A stretch of 64,000 bases of DNA from Arctopsyche grandis (lineage: Eukaryota > Arthropoda > Insecta > Trichoptera > Hydropsychidae): assembly GCF_051622035.1 (NCBI RefSeq), contig NC_135356.1, positions 11,766,079 to 11,830,078 of the forward strand, in the 5' to 3' direction. A program made the translations under genes and the position numbers. Shown here one piece after another: positions 35,215 through 46,817 of this stretch; the first letter of the stretch is position 1; every line of letters begins with the position of its first letter. Below the pieces are notes generated by a model that made no database searches, was not told where the DNA came from, and saw only the letters and a program-made list of their open reading frames with translations.

Positions 35215-36134
35215 CGCCACGCATTGCTGCTCACAACCTCGTCGACAGATTTCGTGCTTCCCCTCGGGCCTTCTCGTAAAATTGATATACGGACATCCGA
35301 ATGCCGTAGCGTGTTGTGAGTTTCTCAATTAGTAGCTGGTAGTCGTCCTGCGTATCCCGTGGAAGCCGGCTGACGAAGTTCATGGCCGCGCCACTCATTG
35401 CTGCACACAACCTCGTCGACAGATTTCGTGCTTCCCCTCGGGCCTTCATGTAGAATTGATACACAAACTTCCGATTGCCGTAGCGTGTTGTGAGTTACTC
35501 AATTATTAGCTGGTAGTCGTCCTGCGTATCCTGTGGAAGCCGGCAGACGAAGTTCATGGCCGCGCCACTCATTGCTGCACACAACCTCGTCGACAGATTT
35601 CGTGCTTCCCCTCGGGCCTTCATGTAGAATTGATACACAAACTTCCGATTGCCGTAGCGTGTTGTGAGTTACTCAATTAGTAGCTGGTAGTCGTCCTGCG
35701 TATCCTGTGGAAGCCGGCAGACGAAGTTCATGGCCGCGCCACTCATTGCTGCACACAACCTCGTCGACAGATTTCGTGCTTCCCCTCGGGCTTTCTTGTA
35801 GAATTGATATACGGACTTCCGATTGCCGTAGCGTGTTGTGAGTTTCTCAATTAGTAGCTGGTAGTCGTCCTGCGTATCCTGTGGAAGCCGGCAGACGAAG
35901 TTCATGGCCGCGCCACTCATTGCTGCACACAACCTCGTCGACAGATTTCGTGCTTCCCCTCGGGCTTTCTTGTAGAATTGATATACGGACTTCCGATTGC
36001 CGTAGCGTGTTGTGAGTTTCTCAATTAGTAGCTGGTAGTCGTCCTGCGTATCCTGTGGAAGCCGGCAGACGAAGTTCATGGCCGCGCCACTCATTGCTGC
36101 ACACAACCTCGTCGACAGATTTCGTGCTCCCTCA
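35215..36134 (-). repeat. 174-bp in-gene tandem repeat (gag), unit 3
   Basis: Same repeat number and order as the two earlier arrays. Confidence 0.9.
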
Positions 36135-36748
36135 AGTCGAGCTGTGAATCGGAATCTCGCCAGAAATTCCTCCGAGGAACCTGACCCATCGTATGTCGGG
36201 ATTATTATTCTCGTCCAGGCCCCCGTTGCGTGGCATCTGATTGCTGCTTTCAGTGCTAGAAGCCATCGTTCCACTAGTCCATTTACCTGTGGGTGGTACG
36301 TCGTTGTCCTGTTGTGCTTCGTACCCAGCAGCTGGCTCAAGGCATTGAAAAGCTCACATTCGAACTGTCTCCTTTGATCAGTCGTAATCGTTTCTGGGCT
36401 TCCAAAACGGGCCAGCCCTACAACGAATGTTTTGCCTCTGTTTCCGCTTTTATGTCCGGGATTGGGATGGCTTCCGACCATCGTGTGTAGCGGTCCACAC
36501 ATGTCAAGATGTATGTGTGTCCATTGGATGGTGGTAATGGTCCCACTATGTCCACATGAGCATGAGCGAACCTTGATGTTGGCGTGGTGAAAATTCCTAT
36601 CGGTGTCTGTGTATGACTCGTGGTTTTTGCTCTCTGGCAACTCGTACAGGTCCGTGTCTTGATCTTGACCTCGATCCATTTTACGATGTGTAGGTAAGAA
36701 GGAGACTTTGACGCCTGTCTCGCTCTCCTCCTTTTTTTCATTCAGCAC
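35669..36748 (-). CDS. Chimeric Gypsy integrase-gag ORF (unit 3)
   Basis: Same 359-codon translation as the copies at 24595 and 30132. The overlapping frame 36418-36741 shows the integrase zinc-finger/core N-terminal part most clearly: CTSCQRAK, HAHVDIVGPL and CVDRYTRWSEAIP. The frame needed for the second Asp and the Glu is that of the 359-codon ORF, so a frameshift separates the halves of the catalytic core. Confidence 0.7.
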   Translation of the reverse strand: MLNEKKEESETGVKVSFLPTHRKMDRGQDQDTDLYELPESKNHESYTDTDRNFHHANIKVRSCSCGHSGTITTIQWTHIHLDMCGPLHTMVGSHPNPGHKSGNRGKTFVVGLARFGSPETITTDQRRQFECELFNALSQLLGTKHNRTTTYHPQVNGLVERWLLALKAAIRCHATGAWTRIIIPTYDGSGSSEEFLARFRFTARLEGARNLSTRLCAAMSGAAMNFVCRLPQDTQDDYQLLIEKLTTRYGNRKSVYQFYKKARGEARNLSTRLCAAMSGAAMNFVCRLPQDTQDDYQLLIEKLTTRYGNRKSVYQFYKKARGEARNLSTRLCAAMSGAAMNFVCRLPQDTQDDYQLLIE

Positions 36749-37150
36749 TTAATACCGGTTTCTGGGGAGCTGTTGATATAGTTCTAAGTTAGAACAAAAA
36801 TCTCTGCACCGGTGTCGACAACCATTTGACAACCGATCAACGGAATTGATAATTTATTAATAATTAAAATATTTAATTTTTTTGTATTAAAAATTCATCC
36901 GATCGCAATCATAATCATAATCTGTTAAGATGTATGCGGGATGCTTTGGATGTTTGAGACCGAAAGCAGATTGAGTCTTAAATAAAAACTAAGGAATGAT
37001 TGGTTGTTTTATGATATCCTCAGACAGCAACCTCCTGACGTCAATCCTCAGGAATTTTCTCCTCCGGTTCCCAAGTGTTCTATCTCTAGATACTGTTTAC
37101 TTTATCTACACACAGTATGTAGTAACAACAATATTCTGAAACAACTGGTT

Positions 37151-37657
37151 TCATGACTTTTTCGTTGAAATTTCGAAAACTCCGATTTTCCGCACGAAGT
37201 CCACTCCTAGCAGGACTTCGTCATGGATATCGGCCACGGCGAAATTTCACTTGATTATGATTATGATTTGCTCATGCACTTGATCTTGACCTCGATCCAT
37301 TTTACGATGTGTAGGTAAGAAGGAGACTTTGACGCCTGTCTCGCTCTCCTCCTTTTTTTCGTTCAGCACTTAATACCGGTTTCTGGGGAGTTGTTGATAT
37401 AGTTCTAAGTTAGAACAAAAATCTCTGCACCGGTGTCGACAACCATTTGACACGGTATGTCACCAATCGTTGCCCGCCAATGTAAGCTCGCTGGGTGGTC
37501 CTCTCTCGCCTTTGAATGCCGCCAAATGCAATGCATGGCACATGGCATTCTGTCCATGGCACGAAGTAGCTCAGCTGTCGTCAGATCTCTTCGGTCGCCG
37601 ACTATTTCTATTTCTTCGTTGCTCTGCTCATCTCCGATTCCACTTGACTGACACCAA
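37151..37657 (-). pseudogene. Gypsy primer site, gag start and protease remnant (unit 4)
   Basis: Copy of 26077-26583. Confidence 0.7.
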
Positions 37658-37973
37658 TGTTGCGTGGACGTGAGGTGGGGGCTTCCAGAATCGGAGAGAA
37701 AGACGCAGGAAGTTGTAGTAGCGGTTTATTGGTCTGCTCTCGTTGGCGCTCCAGGTCGGAATGCTTTCCAGACCGAGAGCGCCCCATATTTATACCCGTT
37801 GGGCACAATACACATACATGTAAACTATTGGTCGATGAGTGGGGCGATCCCATTGGCCGTTACATACGGCTTATTCATTAGGCGAGGACATTTTGGCGCG
37901 AGCGAGAGATCAGGTGATCAGCGCTCGTAAGCCATTGGTCCACGAGCACCACCCACCTAATCTCTACGTTACA
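37658..37973 (-). mobile_element. Ty3/Gypsy LTR (unit 4)
   Basis: Copy of the 316-bp LTR with the copy-A variants, not those of units 1-3. Confidence 0.85.
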
Positions 37974-38258
37974 TTATCAATAATAATTTCAGGTTCGTTG
38001 TCAAAATCATATAAAGAGTTATTACTTGGGAATTGATTATTATCGATTCATTCATTTTCAGAATCAGTAGAGCTGCAGAATTATTAATAATTAAAAATAT
38101 ATTTAATTTTTTTGAAAAAAAAAAACTCATGCGATCGCAATCATAATCACAATCTGTTAAAATCTATGCGGGATGCGTTGGATAATGTAATACATACAAG
38201 ACGGTTTTTTTTAAAACCAGTGTAATCAGATTATTTTTACAAACCTCATTTACGTTTA

Positions 38259-38842
38259 CGATGAAAAAGTCACCGGTTTTTTTCCATGCTTATTTTTGAG
38301 AAAAAATTCCTACGGAATTTTATTTCTATGCAATATTAATTGCTGCTTTTATTAAAAATATTATTTTTCACTCATCTCAAACGAATGAAATTACCAAATT
38401 TAATGTACAATTTATTTTATTGTTCAATTATTTTTGTAAAATTTCAAAAGTTTCATAACAACTGACCAACATCTGATTTGTGTTTATCCACATTGTTATA
38501 ACCTTTTGATTTGGAAATTATTTTTAAAGTTTATATAATAAATAGTTATTATTATTATAATTACTGACCTTTTGATCATTTTATATTTTACAAATTACTA
38601 TTTAACATATGTACATATGTATGTGCTTAGTTGTAATAAAAAATGTTCTTCATGTAATTTTTATTTATTTATTTATTGATCTTTAAGTGGAATTGTATAT
38701 GAAAAATAAACAAAATGTTAATAATTAATTGTGTTTCTTTATTGTTGATAATATTCCCACACACTTTGGTATTTTTATTGTAAATTATACATATATGTAG
38801 GTTCTGTTATATCCTCCTCCCATAATATATAAAATAATTTTT
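38259..38842. other. No feature seen
   Basis: Very AT-rich DNA beyond the array. No repeat or gene recognised. Confidence 0.4.
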
Positions 38843-38974
38843 GTCTCTTTTTATAAGATCTTCACAAAGATTATTACACAAAGGCTGAAGAATATCCTCA
38901 ATGAAAACCAACCGACAGAACAGGCAGGGTTTAGGGCAAATTTCAGGACAATGGACCATCTCCAAGTAATATAA
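38843..38974 (+). pseudogene. RTE-like LINE reverse transcriptase fragment
   Basis: Forty-odd codons read YKIFTKIITQRLKNIL, then NENQPTEQAGFRANF, then RTMDHLQVI and a stop. The QPxEQAGFR...TxDHL pattern is the first conserved block of RTE-type reverse transcriptases. Nothing of the palm with its YADD follows. A short dead fragment. Confidence 0.7.
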
Positions 38975-39359
38975 AGTTTTTTTCGGACATATGTCGAGCA
39001 CCAAGCGTCAAATACAACTGATACTAAAATTATTTAGGATTGTCTGTGGACAACCGTCACTTGACAACAATATAACACCTAAAGCCACTTCTATTAATAT
39101 TACATTTCTCTGGCGCAACCCCATGAATATCTTGTCTTTCTTACATGCTGAAATTCAAACAGTCAAAATTCAATCGAAATGAGCATGCAGCGGCGTAATT
39201 TGCAACCATTTGTAGCAAACCCCTTTCCATGTTCAAATAGGCTATACAATACAAAATTATTTAGAACTAATTAACAGAACAAAATTATTTACAACTAGTA
39301 ACACTAGTGGGGTTTTTGCCTCATGTGAATTTTTCACTAGTGGAAGTTTTTATCTTGCC

Positions 39360-40808
39360 AACAAGATATTTATTTATTTATTAAAATAGGCACACATACA
39401 GAATAAAATATAAAAAGAAAGTTGTATGGTGAGACAAAAAATAATAATAAACACAAATAAAAATATAATATTCCATTTACAGTGAGCACCACATGGTAAT
39501 ATAAAAAAGTAAAATTACAAAAACATCAAGATTTTAAAAAAAGAAACAGATAAAGTAAAAGAGAAAAAGATAGACAAAGAAGGTGAAGAAGCAAATCAAC
39601 CACAGATTATTTTCTTCACCTTTGTCCTAAAAATACTAAAAGAGTCACTAAAGAGGTTGGTACAATCATCTAAGCCAGTGCTTCCCAAATTGGGGGTCGC
39701 GACCCCCTGGGGGGGGCAGTAGGATTTCTCGCGGGGGCCGTGAAAATATTCAGTAGACAGTACAAATATTCATTTATGAATATTTTTCCACATTACATAT
39801 TTAGGGAATGTATATATATATATTTAAGGAAATATTTCCCAAACTTGAATGAGGATGAAAGGTACAATTGGATAATAACACAATTTGCCAAGTCCTTAAA
39901 ATATGATCATATTACGTGGACAGCCCAAGAAGAGTTGATCGATATCAGCTGAAATAATTTGCTTGAAGTGGAATTAAATGAATAAAGTATTTCAAAATTT
40001 TGGTTAAGGCGACAGCAAGAATATCCTGCTATTGGAAAAGAAGCCCTGGTAACTCTTATTCCTTTCGCGACTACGTACCTATGCGAAACAACATTTTCGT
40101 CATTATATTAAAAAATAAGCAAAGGTCATGCCTTTCCACGGAAACTTTGGAAGATTCTGACATTGAACCCGATATCGATTTGTTATGTAAAAACATGCGA
40201 CCTCAACTATCGCATTAAATTGTTTCATGTGTGCATAGTTTTTATTTAAAAAAAATGTTTTTAAGCAAGTTCCTATAATTTTGTGTTGAATATAAATATG
40301 TGTATTATAATTGTAATAATTACTGCCAAATAAACCTTTTAACTAGAAAAAAAATTTTTAGGGGCCGGGAATTAATTATTTCTGATTTAGGGGGTCGGGA
40401 CATGAAAGTAATTGGGAAGCACTGATCTAAGCTATCGTAAATACGGCACATACGAACGATTGCACTATTGAAAGAAATGTTGCTTTGACAAATTGGTGGA
40501 TAAAAAAGATTAGTGCATCTGGTGAATCGGGCATTAACGTTAAAGTTAGTCTCATTTAAAACATGTGTCAAGAGTACCATTAGCAATCTTGTATAATATT
40601 AAAAAATCAGAAACCCTTCTGCGCTGAGACAAACTTGCAATATGGAAAAAAGAAAGTCTGTCATTATAAGATGGTAACAGTTTTTAAGACCAGTCTTATA
40701 GGATAAATGACGCAAAAAACGCTTCTGGATTGTTTCTAAATGCTCAATATGAGTTTGGTAATAAGGAGACCAAATGATTGAGGCATACTTCACATTACTA
40801 CGAACCAA
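39360..40808 (-). pseudogene. Jockey-like LINE 3' end, split by a hAT insertion
   Basis: Minus strand. VRSNVKYASIIWSPYYQTHI, then ETIQKRFLRHLSYKTG, are the C-terminal RT landmarks. After frameshifts come SDFLILYKIANGTLDTCF, then NVNARFTRC, then RIYDSL. Removing 39676-40424 and one 8-bp duplication lets the frame run from RIYDSL into DDCTNLF and TKVKKIICG followed by a stop at about 39592. The 3' end is an AATAAATAAATA-like tail near 39367. Frameshifts and the insertion make it dead. Confidence 0.8.
39676..40424 (+). mobile_element. hAT element, 749 bp, with 8-bp TSD
   Basis: Ends are CAGTGCTTCCCAA at both termini in inverted orientation, followed by GGTCGCGACCCC-type subterminal sequence. 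The perfect 8-bp duplication ATCTAAGC lies at 39668-39675 and 40425-40432. Inside, on the plus strand, are pieces of a ZBED5-like transposase: NLNEDERYNWIITQF near 39848, then a frameshifted FWLRRQQEYPAIGKEALVTL and IPFATTYLCETTF, then DIDLLCKNMRPQLSH ending at 40218. It is an internally deleted, non-autonomous derivative, inserted in the LINE relic above. Confidence 0.9.
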
Positions 40809-40954
40809 ACTAATAAATTTGTGAGCAAATGATCAAAAACAAAATAAGATTTTAAAAATTAAACTAAATAAAAGTTTTTTTCATATGTAGAAGATGACTT
40901 TTTCGAGCAAAAAAAGATTTGAAGCAAAAAAAATCACATAATTTATACAACTTT

Positions 40955-42477
<1,523 letters not shown>

Positions 42478-42911
42478 GGTGTCGTAAATACAAATGTCCA
42501 AGTGACAACTGACCCGAGACGTCAAGACCAACTTTTTTTTATGTTGACAATACTTCAACACCAGTAGCAAAATGAGTGACAATTGGACAAAAGCTAAATT
42601 TACTGATAAGTAGTATATAGAAAAAAATGTTCATTTTAATAAAGAAATCATCAAAGATATTTTAATTGTATACTTCATTGTGTATTGTTGTAGAAATATT
42701 TAGTACAGGGATGTCATTTCAGTTTTTTCCAGGAGGGAGGGCAATTGTTGACTAATTTGTGATTATTTTTTGTCAAAATGGTCATTATTATATTATTTAT
42801 CTTCAACATAAATAACAAGTAGACAGTATAAAAATTTGACGTACATTCGCCAAAACTTACTGCAATGCCTGATGGATAAAATTGTCTATCCAGATCGTAT
42901 TAAATTTGTAG

Positions 42912-43316
42912 TGTTACGTACACTCGGATTAGGCCGAGTAAGTGCGATCGGATTAGGCCAAGTAGCATCCCAGAGACTGTGTGACCGTTGTAATTGGTTT
43001 CGAGGATTATCTCCCCTGAATGCATTAGCGGGGGTAGCAGTAACTCGGTCGCAGTCCGGTAGAGTTCTCAGAATCCACAGCGATAGCGTGGGAAACTTCC
43101 GTGGCACATCCAGTACGTGACCATAACAATAGGTAAACAAATCGGACGTCGAAGATGCTCTGAGAGACCTGCCCCTTATAAGGCGGTATTTAGGCGATAT
43201 CAAGACATTTTGGACGGAGAACTGGCAGTGCGTGTACATATCTCCTTAATCATCAATAAATGCTGTGACACGACTTTGGCCTTTTACTTGGATCCGCCAC
43301 TCACCCCTACGCAACA
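42912..43316 (+). mobile_element. Solo LTR, 405 bp, with 4-bp TSD
   Basis: Runs TGTTACGTACAC to CTACGCAACA with GTAG on both sides (42908-42911 and 43317-43320). It has a TATA-like CCTTATAAGG near 43174 and AATAAA at 43255. The paralogous copy of this locus reads CTTGTAGTGATACC at 47621, an empty site with a single GTAG. Likely a Gypsy-type or Bel/Pao-type LTR left by recombination. The open frames inside it are incidental. Confidence 0.9.
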
Positions 43317-43509
43317 GTAGTGATACCAGCCAAAGAGTAATATTGGTCATTCGTCAAAATAAAACTTGCCATTTCACATTAATACTCACCGTTTATGTTT
43401 AGAGACTGACCATTTATTATTTATACTGACCTTTTTTATTATTATATTAACAAAAATAGACTAAAATTCTAAGTGCTTAGATGTTTTTAATATGTAATAT
43501 TTGAAAAAA

Positions 43510-43680
43510 AGACGTATATCAATTTACGGTTCGGTGATTACTGGTCACAAAGTCACTAAAATCTCTATAACGGAACATCTGGCAGCCGAAAAGTCCATCA
43601 TACTAACGAGAACTTGAATGCCAAAGATTGTGTATTCGCAATTTTCATGGCAAAAATTGTCTTTATGACCACGGCAAAGT
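43510..43680 (+). repeat. Dispersed repeat TTCGGTGATTACTGGTC, copy 1
   Basis: About 160 bp starting GGTTCGGTGATTACTGGTCA and containing CTATAACGGAACATCTGGC. Other copies: 49346-49500 (inverted), 49903-49990 and 59156-59338 (inverted). Probably a transposon end family; class unknown. Confidence 0.65.
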
Positions 43681-43689
43681 GACGAATAG

Positions 43690-44480
43690 TCCAATTACCC
43701 AATTTACGAATTACGATTTATGTCGTATTATGAGAACGTTGGCTGCAGTGACTAGCATCAATTTGACAGCTGCTTTGGAGTACATATTACACTTATTTGA
43801 CGTTAAATGTCAGAGCGATTTTTGAACCGTGGCCAGTGCGACGATTCAGATTTTACACACCTTAAGAACTTAACGCAAAAGTCTTAAAATGATTTACGTA
43901 TTTCCTAAAATTTTTGTCTGTTTTCTGTTTTTGAACAAACAAACAAAACTTATTAAATTGTATTCACAATTATTGGGGTCCAGATTTCAGGTCCATTTAC
44001 GAACGAGATGGTCACGCCATATTTATTGAACACTAGTTGTTTTACCCGGCTTCGCTCACTATTTGTAATATAAACGGCGTAAACATGGCGAATCTAATTT
44101 ATTTATTTATACAGGTAAAAACCCATTTAAGAAAATAACATAATAAAAACATATTATACATATAATGGGGGATGAACGAATGAGACGACTGGCATGTTAA
44201 TGCACGTGTTTTATTTATGACAGCTGAAGGCAGAGTGAGGTGGCCAGCTCCGAACATAATCGAGTTGGTCCCCACTCGCAGGAAGGTGACCAAACTCGAC
44301 CATGTCGTATAGCGAGCCGCCACATCATAATGAAATCTTATAATATAAAAATAACAATGAAAGAAAAAAGAATAAAAACATTTAATGAAATCTTATAATA
44401 TAAAATTAATAATGAAAGAAATAAAGAAAATCAGAAAATATGGTAAAAATTCAGGAAACACAATATTTTGAATGGATTCT
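43690..44480. other. No gene seen; transposon debris
   Basis: Includes CACTAGTTGTTTTACCCGGC at about 44031, a motif that looks like a mobile-element end, and a GC-richer block at 44210-44320. No domain recognised. Confidence 0.3.
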
Positions 44481-44487
44481 ATAAACC

Positions 44488-45200
44488 AGGGTTTCCCAAA
44501 CTTTTTCTGCAATGGAAATTTTAACGGAACACTAACTTTTTAGGTTCAGTAATTTCTACTAGTAAAAATAATTTTTTGTTTTATTAAAACACATTATTTA
44601 TTTAGTAATTACTTTAAGATATAAAACTATAATATAATATAAACATAAAAATGTGAATAAATAAATATCTGGTGTGGCGTCGAGCCTGTTCCTTCACTTT
44701 GACTTCGTTCCATAATAAAAAAATCCCGCTTCGCATAAATTCGTTGTAGAAAACGGAAGTGAAACAATAATAGCTTGTTTTGAAAAATTGGGGTACTCTT
44801 CTGACAAACTCACCCAGAAATCATTTAAAGGCTGATCTTTGTATTTTTTATGTTTCAAATCGAAGTCACTAATTATATCAATTACATTTTCATAGTCACT
44901 TGCGCTTAAGCCTACTGGTTTAGCTGTCACGGAAAATGGATTCCGAACCCAGAACTCGTCCTCTGGAAAATATTGCAAACGAGTTGTTTTCAAGGTACAT
45001 ATGTAACATAGTGATCTAAAAATACTTTGGAAACTTCTTCATCTACTTTAAAATTTAACTTAAACATCAGTGGAGATTGATCATCACTCGCCTTTCAATA
45101 TGAATAACTTTAAATGTGTTGCAGTGTATAAAACCTTTCCAAATTGTCACGGAGCACTGGTGTTCCTCGGAACATAGTTTGCGAAACGTTTCTACACAAG
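44488..45200 (-). mobile_element. ZBED5-like hAT relic with degraded ends
   Basis: The left end has CAGGGTTTCCCAAACT (44488) and the right end, inverted, AAACGTTTCGCAAACT (about 45183-45198). Between them, at 44694-44993 on the minus strand, a 99-codon open frame keeps SASDYENVIDII, then NDFWVSLSEEYPNFSKQA, then SLPFSTTNLCEAGFF, which is the C-terminal part of a ZBED5/FAM200-type hAT transposase. No matching 8-bp duplication was found. Internally deleted and inactive. Confidence 0.7.
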
Positions 45201-45475
45201 GAATGTACATATACATACATTCAAATAATTTTTATTTTTTAAATTGTTTTAAATTACGCCAACTGGCACGCATGTAAAATAAACAAAAAGTAATGTGAAT
45301 ATGAGTCGTGTAGTATTAATACCGTCTATAATGGTTTTTGAACAAATTTTCAAAACTCAATACAAATCATCCGTATTTCCCAGGTATGAAGACGGAGATG
45401 AGTTGTGTTATGAAGAGGGAGTAGACATATTGGGGAGTTTGCATTGGATCTGCTGAAATGGAAGAAGTAGGTGTG
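45201..45475. other. No feature seen
   Basis: AT-rich. Nothing recognised. Confidence 0.35.
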
Positions 45476-45479
45476 GAAT

Positions 45480-45835
45480 TATGACCATTGATTGGTTAAT
45501 GTATGGGACTTATTTAAAGTGCCCATTTGAGCCTCAAACAAAACTTCACCAATTAGTTTTTCTGCCATGATTCGTTGCATTTTGGTTCCCGTTTGGTTTC
45601 ATTTAACTTCCCGTAATACATTGCCAACATGTTTGGCGTAAAAATCGTGGCGATCTTCTTTACACTTAAAATGTTCTTTAACTGTCTTCAGTACATCAGT
45701 GACCAGTGCTGTATTAGAATAAGGTCGTTTAGGTGGTCTTGTTCTTGTGTGGGGCATAGATGTCGATGCTGGAGAGTTTACAGTAAGGTCCCCTCCTGCA
45801 ATATTTTTGTTTATATTTGTTCTCTTCAGTTTCAG
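45480..45835 (-). pseudogene. MADF/BESS-like gene of a PIF/Harbinger element
   Basis: Minus strand. TALVTDVLKTVKEHFKCKED, then RHDFYAKHVGNVLREVK, a stop at 45599, and in the same frame NQTGTKMQRIMAEKLIGEVL and FEAQMGTL. This resembles the C-terminal BESS-type part of a MADF/Myb-like protein. Such a gene is the usual partner of the transposase in Harbinger elements, and the transposase relic begins just beside it on the other strand. One in-frame stop makes it a pseudogene. The open frame running on to 45997 is antisense to the transposase and not part of it. Confidence 0.65.
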
Positions 45836-45841
45836 TAAACG

Positions 45842-46660
45842 ACAGAAGAATGGAGAAGCATAGCAAAGGATTTTGAAGAAAATTGGAATTTCCCGCACTG
45901 TCTCGGCAGCTTGGATGGATAACATGTTAACCGTTTGCCTGCGGCCGTCTTCTATGGATGCTTTGGGCGACAAGTCTGTAGCGCGGCTGTCTTCCATAGA
46001 ATTTCTGAACTTTGCACGGGATTTTGAGGCTTATATGCGCCTATTTCAACCGTTTTAAGGTTCAAAATTGGTTGAATATATTACTGAGAGTTGAATGCCA
46101 TCTATTCAATTTGCTTAAAATGAATATACACCAGTCAAAATTAGTTTTTTGTGGAACCATACTGAAACCTCGTTTATGTGACGTCACGTCTTCATACAAT
46201 TGAGACGATACCTCTCAATTTTATGAACAATGATTATTTGACAATTAAGCCAAAACTACGAGATATATTATGTATTTTATTGTTTAAAATAATACTTTAT
46301 GTGTTAATTAACATATCTGGTTACTTGAGTAAATATTAAAATCTGTATTTAAGGTCGAAAACTCGATTGCCAAATTCGCGAAAAAGGTGCCGCCGCGTAC
46401 AGGGCTTGTTCGCTATTATATTGCCGCGGGCAAAGGGTTAATATTATTCTCCCGAGTGGAAGTGGTTCGCAATTTTATAACTACAAAGGTCGCCACAGTC
46501 TAGTGTAAATGGCATTAGTGGATGCAAATTGTACATTTATCATGTGTAATTTCAGAACTAATGGAAGATTTTCGGACGGAGGAGTTCTACAACACACTTA
46601 TTTTTGTTGAAAGACTTCAGAACAACTCCTTGAACATCCCGGATAAAGAGACAGTAAACC
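45842..46660 (+). pseudogene. PIF/Harbinger transposase relic, split by a TTAA insertion
   Basis: Plus strand. EWRSIAKDFEENWNFPHCLG, then SLDG with the first catalytic Asp, a stop in place of Lys, and HV up to 45930. After the inserted element the frame resumes with NIILPSGSGSQFYNYKGRHS, then (after a stop) MALVDANCTF with the second Asp, then frameshifted NGRFSDGGVLQHT and NNSLNIPDKE. This is the DDE core of the DDE_4 family. Two stops, frameshifts and the insertion show it is dead. The N-terminus and last acidic residue were not seen. Confidence 0.85.
45931..46437. mobile_element. piggyBac-type element, 507 bp, at TTAA
   Basis: TTAA at 45927-45930 and 46438-46441. Ends are CCGTTTGCCTGCGGC and, inverted, CCCTTTGCCCGCGGC, matching at 13 of 15 positions. 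Removing it and one TTAA restores continuity of the Harbinger transposase frame, which fixes the boundaries independently. No transposase coding sequence inside. Confidence 0.9.
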
Positions 46661-46817
46661 ATACTTCTACCCAGGCGAATGAACAGAATTTGGTACGATG
46701 TCAGGTGACCTGTACGCTCTTCGACCTCAAGGTGAATCTTCCTACACACGTTACGGTCTGCGTCAACATCACGGTAGACCTCTCAGGTATTCCGGAGCGT
46801 ATGTAGCCCCCTCTATA

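Larger units (their letters stand above)
31296..36832. repeat. Array unit 3 (5,537 bp)
   Basis: Full unit, nearly the same as unit 2. One visible change is TTTTTTCATTCAGC near 36740 in place of TTTTTTCGTTCAGC; it creates an extra minus-strand ATG and opens a 107-codon integrase frame (36418-36741). Confidence 0.9.
20332..38258. repeat. Tandem array of about 5.5-kb transposon-mosaic units
   Basis: Units begin at CCGATCAACGG: 20332 (5,427 bp), 25759 (5,537 bp), 31296 (5,537 bp) and 36833 (partial, to about 38258). The first unit lacks a 110-bp piece near 20790 that the later units carry at about 26218. Translated open frames are the same in the three full units. Each unit holds, left to right: Gypsy protease remnant, Gypsy LTR, AT-rich spacer, R130, Tc1 relic, piggyBac-type MITE, 174-bp gag array and integrase. 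The last unit stops just past the LTR and spacer. Confidence 0.92.
36833..38258. repeat. Array unit 4, truncated
   Basis: Begins like units 2 and 3, but its LTR and the following stretch carry three variants of copy A (TTGGCGCG, CACCTAATC, CTCATGCG). Homology fades from about 38160 and ends near 38258, inside the spacer. Confidence 0.85.

Noticed and set aside
16545..38258. The whole repeat complex as an assembly error
   Set aside because: Not ruled out, but units differ in length (5,427 and 5,537 bp) and at scattered bases in a non-random pattern, which a simple assembly loop would not create. Long reads would decide.
39186..39240. Second hAT end (CAGCGGCGTAATTTGC)
   Set aside because: No partner end and no duplication seen; left out of the features.
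42836..43320. Frames of 94 and 117 codons in opposite strands
   Set aside because: They lie in the solo LTR, which has its own boundaries and empty site; no domain.
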